NCBI GenBank assembly: GCA_023228295.1
Contig: JALOBP010000049.1
Location: forward strand, 1 to 7,270
Length of the DNA stretch: 7,270 bases
Source: Methanoregula sp.
GTDB lineage: Archaea > Halobacteriota > Methanomicrobia > Methanomicrobiales > Methanospirillaceae
Direction: 5' to 3'
The notes beneath the pieces were generated by a model. That model was not told the origin of the DNA and made no database searches. It saw nothing but the letters and a program-made list of their open reading frames with translations. The translations under genes were made by a program, and so were the position numbers. Every line of letters starts with the position of its first letter. Position 1 is the first letter of the stretch. Positions 1 to 5,335 of this stretch are shown here, piece after piece.

Positions 1-609
1 AATAGCACTTGCCGGGAGACGGGAAAGATGGGAGAGCCCGCCTGCCTGCGCCATAAGCCGGGCTGCAACAAGCCCGCCAATCAGGGCACTTGTGTTGGGA
101 AGGACTCGATTTGCCCGCGATGATACCTCTTTGGCAAGGTCAACGCGGGCTGCAGAAAGGGCTTCAATTTGACCGGCAACATTTCCGAGTGCCCCGCGGC
201 TTTTCTCCCGTATCTTTCGTACCATCAGGTGGGACGGGGTGCGCCGGTATTTACGGGAAAATGTGGGCTGACGGATCTGGTACCATTCCATCACTCGCTC
301 TGAAAGGAGGTTGATAACCGTGTCCATCTCGTCCAGCGTCCGTACCATGTGGAGCAGTTCGGTATCTTTTCCTGCGTACTGTTCCCGGATATCACGTTCC
401 GCTGCAACAAAACAGACCTCACGCAACCGGGAGATATACTCCGCACGGTCGCGACAGATCCCGCAGGATACCGCCAGTTCCCAGTTGAGAGGAATATGGG
501 ATTCCATATTCGTATGAATGGCCCGAATACGTCCAGCGATATCCCTCGCATCGCCAGAAACCGGGGTACACGATCCGCCCTCGACATCCCCGAACCAATA
601 TGCCGGCAT
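1..609 (-). CDS. nop5: Nop5 (Nop56/58-like) box C/D RNP core protein, partial (C-terminus beyond the window)
   Basis: Nop5 is the scaffold of the archaeal box C/D RNP: it bridges guide RNA-bound L7Ae and the 2'-O-methyltransferase fibrillarin. I translated this frame by hand; it is open from ATG at 609 to base 1, giving 203 residues with no stop. An in-frame TAG at 619-621 lies just upstream, so ATG 609 is the natural start (a TTG at 618 is the only other candidate). Recognisable Nop-family elements are the segment LLSERVMEWY near residues 118-127, the charged helical stretch after it, and the Nop-domain signature LIGGLVAARLMAQAGGL followed by LSRLPASAI at the truncated end. The N-terminal domain looks short compared with better-known archaeal Nop5 proteins. 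The C-terminal end of the Nop domain and any basic tail are outside the window. A fibrillarin gene (flpA) often follows nop5 in archaea; here it would lie left of base 1 and cannot be checked. The family call is secure; the exact start is less so. Confidence 0.9.
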   Translation of the reverse strand, partial: MPAYWFGDVEGGSCTPVSGDARDIAGRIRAIHTNMESHIPLNWELAVSCGICRDRAEYISRLREVCFVAAERDIREQYAGKDTELLHMVRTLDEMDTVINLLSERVMEWYQIRQPTFSRKYRRTPSHLMVRKIREKSRGALGNVAGQIEALSAARVDLAKEVSSRANRVLPNTSALIGGLVAARLMAQAGGLSHLSRLPASAI

Positions 610-636
610 ATAGGACAACTAAGGGGTGTATACCCG

Positions 637-643
637 TATAAAA
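637..643 (-). promoter_or_regulatory. Putative TATA box of nop5
   Basis: On the minus strand TTTTATA occupies 643-637, centred about 31 bases upstream of the nop5 ATG at 609. Archaeal TATA boxes sit about 26 bases before the transcription start, which predicts an RNA 5' end near 613. The leader would be only a few bases long. No Shine-Dalgarno-like sequence precedes ATG 609, which fits a leaderless or nearly leaderless mRNA. This is inference from spacing alone. Confidence 0.45.
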
Positions 644-674
644 CCATACATCGCGAGGGTCAAAGCGTATGATT

Positions 675-1886
675 TCAGAAGACAATTCCAAAGGAATAGA
701 ATATGACCGGTATCATGATGGATCCCATGCAATAAACTGCCGGCAGGTTTATGTAATGGGGGACGAGTCCGGTCGCAGTTGCAAGGATCAGGATAAATAG
801 ACCAAATGGCCCGGTAAGAAGAATGCAGAGAAGGACAATGAAACCAATAACCCCCCGGTTCAGCAGGCTGCTGTCAAGTCCATTGAGAAGACGGGCATAG
901 CGAGAGAGAGCGATTGTGATCAGGTACGCAAGAACTGCAGCAAGTACACCAACAACCATCATGGCACTCATGGACTGTGGTGGGAGCTCCGCAAGGGCTG
1001 CCATGACACCATTGCGCATCCGTGAAAGAGCAAAGAGGGCGGCAAGGCCGATGAATGCGTTTGCCGTATTCGCCGCATTTGTTGCAAGAATGTAACCCCG
1101 CCGGTCCTTCTCATACCCGATGAGGGATGCGAGCACCCCGTTTGCCGATGCCGTGGACAGTCCCGGCAGCCACCCGACTGCGATACCCGCCGCAGTCCCG
1201 AGTACGGAGCATTTCACCACCTTGCGGTCTTCGAGGGTTATCCCACTGAAATGCTGCTCCGGCACTTTTCCCCGGGATGATGTCATGAGGATGGAGATGC
1301 CAAACAGTCCTGAAAGCAGGGGCATCAGGATCGCACTCTCCCCGCCAATGGCATGCCACCCCAAGAAGGAATAATGGAGCGCAAAGCACCCCACAAGGCC
1401 CGATGTAACAAAGACCGCAAGCGCCCAGCCCGGGGCTTCACAAGTAACGATCATGTACCCCACTGCCGCGATCAGGAGAATCCCAATCCACCAGTCGAAG
1501 TACGGCTGGAGAGCCGGGAGTAAAAGGAAGCACAGGACGGAGAGAGGTACAGCAAGGATCATTGCACAGGCACCGCCAAGTGCAGCGATCCGCACCGCTT
1601 CCTCCCCTTTCCCTTCAACGCAAAGTGCATGCGCAGGAAGAACCACAAGGGATGTATCCGCATCCGGGACACCGAGGAATGTGCTGGGAATGGCATCGAC
1701 GAAGGTATGGGTGATGAGTGCGGCAAACATTGCCCCGGCAAGGGCCAGGGGACCCAGAACCGAGAGGAGGACTGCCTGGAGGCCCAGCAGGACACCGGCA
1801 AGAGTATTGGCATGTACACCGGGAATGATCCCGCTGATGGTGCCAAGAACGACACCGATACCCACACCCACCAGGATTTCAAGCAT
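675..1886 (-). CDS. TctA-family (DUF112) polytopic membrane protein, archaeal type
   Basis: This is a 403-residue, strongly hydrophobic protein with about ten predicted membrane segments. It resembles the large membrane subunit TctA of tripartite tricarboxylate transporters, in the archaeal branch annotated as DUF112 or TctA-like. Two pseudo-repeat signatures are visible: GIIPGVHANT at residues 19-28 and GWLPGLSTASAN at 238-249. They match the repeated small-residue, PG-containing motifs of the family. The segment FLGVPDADTS (70-79), followed by a GKGEEAV motif (92-98), corresponds to the conserved loop after the first repeat. At about 400 residues it is shorter than bacterial TctA (about 500). 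Neither the small membrane subunit TctB nor a periplasmic binding protein TctC is encoded in the window, so it may act alone. Its substrate is unknown. The start follows a well-placed TATA element with no Shine-Dalgarno. It is divergent from hemD-cbf5 and lies 65 bases upstream of nop5, which has its own promoter-like element. Confidence 0.88.
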   Translation of the reverse strand: MLEILVGVGIGVVLGTISGIIPGVHANTLAGVLLGLQAVLLSVLGPLALAGAMFAALITHTFVDAIPSTFLGVPDADTSLVVLPAHALCVEGKGEEAVRIAALGGACAMILAVPLSVLCFLLLPALQPYFDWWIGILLIAAVGYMIVTCEAPGWALAVFVTSGLVGCFALHYSFLGWHAIGGESAILMPLLSGLFGISILMTSSRGKVPEQHFSGITLEDRKVVKCSVLGTAAGIAVGWLPGLSTASANGVLASLIGYEKDRRGYILATNAANTANAFIGLAALFALSRMRNGVMAALAELPPQSMSAMMVVGVLAAVLAYLITIALSRYARLLNGLDSSLLNRGVIGFIVLLCILLTGPFGLFILILATATGLVPHYINLPAVYCMGSIMIPVIFYSFGIVF

Positions 1887-1901
1887 AAATTATAAACGTC
1901 A

Positions 1902-1918
1902 TTATATAACTATAAACC
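1902..1918 (-). promoter_or_regulatory. TATA elements in the divergent promoter region between the TctA-like gene and hemD-cbf5
   Basis: The 80-base spacer 1887-1966 is AT-rich compared with the flanking genes and serves two divergent genes. On the minus strand GGTTTATA covers 1918-1911, with its centre about 28 bases before the TctA-like start codon at 1886. This spacing again predicts a leaderless transcript. A second AT box, TTATATAA, at 1902-1909 is self-complementary and could serve either strand. For the plus-strand gene, a box at 1911-1918 would start RNA near 1940. That would leave a leader of roughly 27 bases containing GAGG at 1949-1952, 14 bases before the ATG and far for a ribosome binding site. 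Assigning each box to a gene is inference. Confidence 0.45.
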
Positions 1919-1966
1919 AACCGAAATGCATACCCTCATATCATTACGAGGCAATTTATCCCTGAA

Positions 1967-3727
1967 ATGAAGATTGCAGTCACCCGCCTTGCCGGTAAAG
2001 AGAAGAGCGATGCGGCACGTTGTGACAAATCCGGGCACTCCTGTTACAGCGTCCACCCCCTCCGCTCCGAACTCCGCAACGAGGTCATCGGTAATTTCGT
2101 CCGGGCCGCGGATGCAGGAGAATTCGACTGCCTGTTCTTCACCAGCGCCCTGCCGGCAAAGATCATAGCACCCCTGCTCAAAACCCATCCCCGTACGATC
2201 GCCATCGGTCCGCAGACGGCAAATGAACTGGAGCAGGCAGGAATCCCCTCGGAGATCCTGCCAAGTTTCTATTCCCGCGATTTTGTGCCCTACCTCGGGG
2301 ACTGGATTAAAGGAAAACGCATCGGGATCCCCCGGGCCGATGTACCCAACGAGAAACTTATCAGTGCAATCGCTGATGCCGGGGGGATCCCCCGCGAGTT
2401 CCGGTGCTACGGGCTCGAACCGACAGGAGAACCCCTCTCCCTCGAAGGTGCAGCTGCAATCCTCTTCACGAGCGCTATGTCATATACCAAAGCGGTCTGG
2501 ACCCCGCGTCCTGATCTGCTGGTAATGGCAATCGGCGACATTACCGCCGCAGCAATGCGCCCGGGCGGGCACCCGCCTTCAGTGGTTGGCGATGGATCGC
2601 TCGAAGGCACGCTTACGGCACTGAACCAGTACCTTGCAGGAAAGGGAACTCCTGAAAAAACAGCAGTCGCCGTGGGAAAAGCCCCTGTTCATCTCTGGAG
2701 CCGCCCGGGGATCATCGTTGTTGACAAGCCCAAAGGGCCTTCCAGCCACCAGGTGGCGGCATGGGTGGGCCAGATGCTCGGTTGCCAGGTGGGACACTCC
2801 GGTACGCTCGACCCCCAGGTCTCCGGTGTGCTCCTGATCATGCTGGGAAATGCAGCCCGCCTCGCTCCGCTCCTCCTCCAGCATGACAAGGAGTACATCT
2901 GCCTGATGCGCCTCCACGGGGATGTTCCCCAAGAGAACATCCTGAAGGTTGCCGGGGAGTTCACCGGCAGGCTCTACCAGCGGCCCCCCAGGAAGAGCGC
3001 GGTGAAACGGAACCTCCGTATCCGCGAGATCCAGAAACTTGAGATCCTCGATATCGAAGGAAGACTTGTCCTCTTCAAAGTTGCGTGCGACGCAGGCACC
3101 TACATCCGCTCGCTCTGCCACCACATGGGATTCGCGCTAGGTGTCGGGGCACACATGCAGGAACTGCGCAGGTCGCGTTCCGGCACATTTGACGAGAAGA
3201 CGATGTATACCCTCCACGAGGTGCAGGATGCGGCCGTTGCCGCACGGGAAGGAGACCAGACCCGGCTCGCCTCGATGATCCTGTCGGTCGATGCCGCAGT
3301 CCCGGAACTGCCGGCGGTCATTATCCGCGACACCGCGATTGATGCCATCTGCCATGGTGCGAGTCTTGCCGGTGTGGGCATCATCAGCTGCGCAGAGTTT
3401 GCGAAGGGGCAGACGGTTGCAGTCGTCTCGCAGAAGAACGAGTTCGTCTGCCTCGGGAAGACGCTGGTACCATCATTGGCATTCAAACCCGGGGAGACCG
3501 GCCTCGTCATTGCACCGACCACCGTCTTCATGGCACCCGGCACGTATGCGAAGGGGTGGACGAAATCTGACAAGGTGATTGTTCCTAAGCCAAAGCCCAA
3601 AGGGGGGGAGAAGAAAGCGCCATCGAGAAGCCCCGGGAGAAATACAGAGCGGAGACCGGGGGCCCGCCCTTCCTGGAACAGGGGGCCAAAACCTGATGGC
3701 GGGTTCCAGAAGAAGAGATACCATTAA
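1967..3727 (+). CDS. hemD-cbf5: Fused uroporphyrinogen-III synthase (HemD) and Cbf5/TruB-type RNA pseudouridine synthase with PUA domain
   Basis: This is a single 586-residue frame with two complete-looking enzymes. Residues 1-224 match HemD, which cyclises hydroxymethylbilane to uroporphyrinogen III for siroheme, cobamide and F430 synthesis. The visible motifs are an early TR, LFFTSA (56-61), AIGPQTANEL (79-88), PRADVPNEKL (122-131), ILFTSAMSY (165-173) and AIGDITAAAM (188-197). Residues 225-247 form a linker. Cbf5 then begins with IIVVDKPKGPSSH (249-261). Its catalytic loop is GHSGTLDPQVSG with nucleophile Asp282, followed by the AGTYIRSLCHHMG helix and QELRRSRSG. A PUA domain spans about 449-530. 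Residues 541-586 form a low-complexity tail with 15 Lys/Arg in 46 residues. Cbf5 acts with Nop10, Gar1 and L7Ae on H/ACA guide RNAs and can modify tRNA U55. The N-terminal extension typical of standalone archaeal Cbf5 is not evident; HemD occupies that place. An in-frame GTG at 2672 could start a separate Cbf5 but lacks a clear ribosome site. The domain assignments are firm; the benefit of joining them is unknown. Confidence 0.92.
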   Translation: MKIAVTRLAGKEKSDAARCDKSGHSCYSVHPLRSELRNEVIGNFVRAADAGEFDCLFFTSALPAKIIAPLLKTHPRTIAIGPQTANELEQAGIPSEILPSFYSRDFVPYLGDWIKGKRIGIPRADVPNEKLISAIADAGGIPREFRCYGLEPTGEPLSLEGAAAILFTSAMSYTKAVWTPRPDLLVMAIGDITAAAMRPGGHPPSVVGDGSLEGTLTALNQYLAGKGTPEKTAVAVGKAPVHLWSRPGIIVVDKPKGPSSHQVAAWVGQMLGCQVGHSGTLDPQVSGVLLIMLGNAARLAPLLLQHDKEYICLMRLHGDVPQENILKVAGEFTGRLYQRPPRKSAVKRNLRIREIQKLEILDIEGRLVLFKVACDAGTYIRSLCHHMGFALGVGAHMQELRRSRSGTFDEKTMYTLHEVQDAAVAAREGDQTRLASMILSVDAAVPELPAVIIRDTAIDAICHGASLAGVGIISCAEFAKGQTVAVVSQKNEFVCLGKTLVPSLAFKPGETGLVIAPTTVFMAPGTYAKGWTKSDKVIVPKPKPKGGEKKAPSRSPGRNTERRPGARPSWNRGPKPDGGFQKKRYH

Positions 3728-3734
3728 AAAAATA
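3724..3734 (+). promoter_or_regulatory. Possible TATA element for tRNA-Ser
   Basis: An A/T-only tract, TTAAAAAAATA, begins at the stop codon of hemD-cbf5 and is centred about 34 bases before the tRNA 5' end. This would place an RNA start near 3755, with a short leader for RNase P to remove. A second AT element (TTATACATA, 3741-3749) is too close to the tRNA to fit standard spacing. Co-transcription with hemD-cbf5 is an equally possible explanation, since the gap is only 35 bases. Confidence 0.3.
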
Positions 3735-3762
3735 CCCGGCTTATACATAGGATACACTTTTT

Positions 3763-3846
3763 GCTGAGGTAGTCTAGCGGTAGGGCGCAGGCCTGGAAAG
3801 CCTGTGGTGCGAAAGTGCCTCGGGGGTTCAATTCCCCCCCTCAGCG
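3763..3846 (+). tRNA. tRNA-Ser (anticodon GGA)
   Basis: The full cloverleaf can be folded by eye. The acceptor arms GCTGAGG (3763-3769) and CCTCAGC (3839-3845) pair perfectly. The D stem is 3772-3774 with 3784-3786. The anticodon stem is CAGGC/GCCTG (3788-3792 and 3800-3804) with loop CTGGAAA, giving anticodon GGA at 3795-3797. The long variable arm (about 3805-3821, including GTGC GAAA GTGC) marks a class II tRNA. The T arm is GGGGG, TTCAATT, CCCCC (3822-3838). The GGA anticodon plus the long variable arm identifies serine. Base 3846 is G, the discriminator expected for archaeal tRNA-Ser. No 3' CCA is encoded and there is no intron. It decodes UCC and, by wobble, UCU. Confidence 0.96.
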
Positions 3847-3881
3847 TTTCTCTCATTATGCAGGTATTTTCTATTGGATTG

Positions 3882-3955
3882 AGGGGGTGATACCCCCTAC
3901 CCCCATCCTATAAAAATTTCAAACGGGGGGTTACCTCCCCCCTCCACATTTTTTT
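3882..3955 (+). terminator. Two G/C hairpins followed by a T-run; probable transcription end between converging units
   Basis: The non-coding stretch 3847-4022 contains two strong inverted repeats. The first is AGGGGGT (3882-3888), a 3-base loop, then ACCCCCT (3892-3898). The second is GGGGGG (3925-3930), loop TTACCT, then CCCCCC (3937-3942). Seven T residues follow at 3949-3955, so in the plus direction it can end the hemD-cbf5/tRNA-Ser transcript. Read in the minus direction, the second hairpin is followed by a T-rich stretch (complement of 3911-3919), so it could also act as a backstop for the iorAB operon. Archaea terminate mainly at U-tracts and do not strictly need hairpins, so the hairpins may instead protect RNA ends. 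I see no gene in this stretch. Confidence 0.55.
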
Positions 3956-4016
3956 CAGAGGAGTGACACCCATCCTGCATTATCTGAAACCAGGATCCAC
4001 ATTTCACTATATATCG

Positions 4017-4048
4017 AAAAAATTACCGCTTGCCGGCTTTTCCGGCAA
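4017..4048 (-). terminator. Hairpin and U-tract ending the iorA-iorB-methyltransferase operon
   Basis: On the minus strand a perfect 7-base stem, TTGCCGG (4048-4042) with CCGGCAA (4036-4030) and loop AAAAG, is formed by the last codons of the methyltransferase gene. The remaining codon, the stop TAA and a run of six T residues (4022-4017) follow directly. A stem followed by a U-tract has the form of an intrinsic terminator, here built partly into coding sequence. The U-tract alone would suffice for archaeal RNA polymerase in many cases. Confidence 0.6.
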
Positions 4049-4751
4049 CGCATGCCCGGGCAAAGTCACAATAATCCGGGACAACTTCGAACCCGAGGAA
4101 ATGCCGGCCCTCATCATGCGCAACAACCGCAACGGTCCCGGAACCAAGAAAAGGATCAAGCACCAGATCACCGGGATTGCTCGAATATGCAAGGATCTTT
4201 TTCACCAGTTCCGAGGGAAGCTTGGTAGGGGTTTTCTTCCGGCCTTTCCAGTACTCGCGGTTGATAACCCACACATCCTCCGGGTAATGATCGATCTTGT
4301 TGAAGGTGTAATGCTTCGGGTCTTTTACCACGAACAGGATGTGGTAGTGGCTGGTCACGTATTTCTTCTTCGTGAAGACCCCGAACTGGTACTTCCAGAT
4401 CAGGTGGTTGACCGTTGTAAGACCCGCTGCATCAATCCCTTCGAGAATGTCCCGGAGCCGGTTCCAGCCGGAGAATATGTACATGCTGCCGGTAGGGGAA
4501 AGAACACGTGCGGCTTCCAGTATCCACTGCCGGGTAAAATCCCCGTATTCCGCTTCGGGGACCTCCTGGTACCCCTCAAGGACATTGCTCCCCGTCCGGT
4601 TATAGTTCAACCGGTGGGCTTTGAAATCAATGGCAAAGGGGGGATCGGTAACGATGAGATCGATAGACCCCCCCGGTATCTCCGGCAGGAGCGTGAGGGC
4701 ATCGCCCTCGTACAGGGTGTCCTCGCAGAATTTCCCGAGGCACCGTTTCAT
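4023..4751 (-). CDS. Orphan beta-class DNA methyltransferase (N6-adenine or N4-cytosine family)
   Basis: This is a 242-residue S-adenosylmethionine-dependent DNA methylase of the N4/N6 family. The catalytic motif IV, TDPPF (residues 35-39), comes early. The AdoMet-binding motif I, DPFLGSGT (199-206), comes late, the order that defines beta-class enzymes. D-P-P-F rather than S-P-P-Y favours adenine N6, but this is not decisive. The region between them carries the probable target-recognition segment, including KYQFGVFTKKKYVTSHYH-like basic and aromatic residues. The frame stays open upstream to ATG 4877, but that extension overlaps iorB and looks unlike a protein. I therefore chose ATG 4751, which shares one base with the iorB stop (TGATG) and has GGGAAG five bases upstream. 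This arrangement indicates translational coupling to iorB. No restriction endonuclease or specificity subunit is present, so it is an orphan methylase or has an unrecognised partner. The recognition site cannot be read from the sequence. Confidence 0.9.
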   Translation of the reverse strand: MKRCLGKFCEDTLYEGDALTLLPEIPGGSIDLIVTDPPFAIDFKAHRLNYNRTGSNVLEGYQEVPEAEYGDFTRQWILEAARVLSPTGSMYIFSGWNRLRDILEGIDAAGLTTVNHLIWKYQFGVFTKKKYVTSHYHILFVVKDPKHYTFNKIDHYPEDVWVINREYWKGRKKTPTKLPSELVKKILAYSSNPGDLVLDPFLGSGTVAVVAHDEGRHFLGFEVVPDYCDFARACVAGKAGKR

Positions 4752-5335
4752 CAGCACTTCCCGCCGAATGCCCGTCCTGCCACGAATGCCTTTGCATTGA
4801 TCTCCACGGTCTTCTTCGGGACAAGTCGTTTCACGGCCTCGATAAGAGATGCCGGCTTGAGCGGCATTGCGCTGCACGCCGTTCCCAGCATAACGACATT
4901 CTGGGAGAGCGGGCTCCCCGCTTCAGTGGCCATCTTATCCGCATCGAGGACACGGAGGTTGAACTTTTTCAGTGTCGCGATGATCTCCTCATCCTTTGGC
5001 AACGCGAGTTTCTGGGTGAAGACCGACGTCGGGAGTACCATGCGGCTGTTGGTCACGAGCAGGCCATCCTTCTTCAGGTAGTGCGAGTACCGGAGCGCTT
5101 CGAGAAGGTCGAACGAGATGAGGAGATCTGCCTGTCCCGGCGGGATGAGCGGGCCGTGGATTCCCCCGATCCGTATGTGGCTTTCGACTGAACCACCGCG
5201 CTGGGCCATGCCATGGGTCTCCGCACCCTTGACCGGTTTATTCTCGATGAGACATGCTTCACCAAGGATATTGGACGCAAGGATCGTCCCCTGTCCCCCG
5301 ATACCTACGATCAGGACATCGAAACTGCTGCTCAT
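4751..5335 (-). CDS. iorB: Indolepyruvate:ferredoxin oxidoreductase, beta subunit
   Basis: IorB is the smaller subunit (194 residues here, usual for the family) of the IorAB complex. The complex oxidatively decarboxylates aryl pyruvates to aryl-acetyl-CoA with reduction of ferredoxin, and can run in the reverse direction in methanogens that build aromatic amino acids from aryl acids. It belongs to the gamma-domain family of 2-oxoacid:ferredoxin oxidoreductases. The visible signatures are VLIVGIGGQGT at residues 7-17, then KGAETHGMAQRGGSVESHIR, the hallmark motif of this domain. The open frame continues upstream to ATG 5392, but ATG 5335 is preferred. It gives the canonical N-terminus, overlaps the iorA stop as ATGA, and has a good ribosome binding site. 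The stop overlaps the methyltransferase start by one base. The subunit is separate from IorA, not fused as in some bacteria. Confidence 0.94.
   Translation of the reverse strand: MSSSFDVLIVGIGGQGTILASNILGEACLIENKPVKGAETHGMAQRGGSVESHIRIGGIHGPLIPPGQADLLISFDLLEALRYSHYLKKDGLLVTNSRMVLPTSVFTQKLALPKDEEIIATLKKFNLRVLDADKMATEAGSPLSQNVVMLGTACSAMPLKPASLIEAVKRLVPKKTVEINAKAFVAGRAFGGKC

Noticed and set aside
291..691. ATG-initiated minus- and plus-strand frames over the nop5 region
   Set aside because: They are out of frame with the clear Nop-domain reading frame on the minus strand and show no family motif.
1453..1965. A 170-codon plus-strand frame
   Set aside because: It is antisense to the TctA-like gene and runs through its promoter region; its composition is Arg/Thr/Pro-rich without structure, as expected for a shadow of a hydrophobic gene.
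3882..3942. Possible G-quadruplex on the minus strand
   Set aside because: Only three long G-runs lie on that strand and they are more easily explained as arms of the two hairpins; four regular tracts are not present.
3763..3962. Integration site of a mobile element at tRNA-Ser
   Set aside because: There is no integrase gene and no repeat of the tRNA 3' end downstream within the window.
3847..4022. Possible box C/D or H/ACA guide RNA next to the RNP genes
   Set aside because: I looked for a C box (RUGAUGA) with a spaced CUGA D box and for a hairpin followed by ACA, and found no convincing arrangement.
4752..4877. N-terminal extension of the methyltransferase to ATG 4877
   Set aside because: These 42 codons lie entirely within iorB in another frame, and the translated sequence is unlike the conserved N-terminus of the family; ATG 4751 has a ribosome site and the TGATG coupling.
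3963..5081. A 372-codon plus-strand frame starting at GTG with a GAGGA-like sequence just upstream
   Set aside because: It lies antisense to the methyltransferase and iorB, both of which have clear family motifs and operon overlaps. Its translation has no recognisable domain, so it is a long antisense shadow typical of GC-rich DNA.
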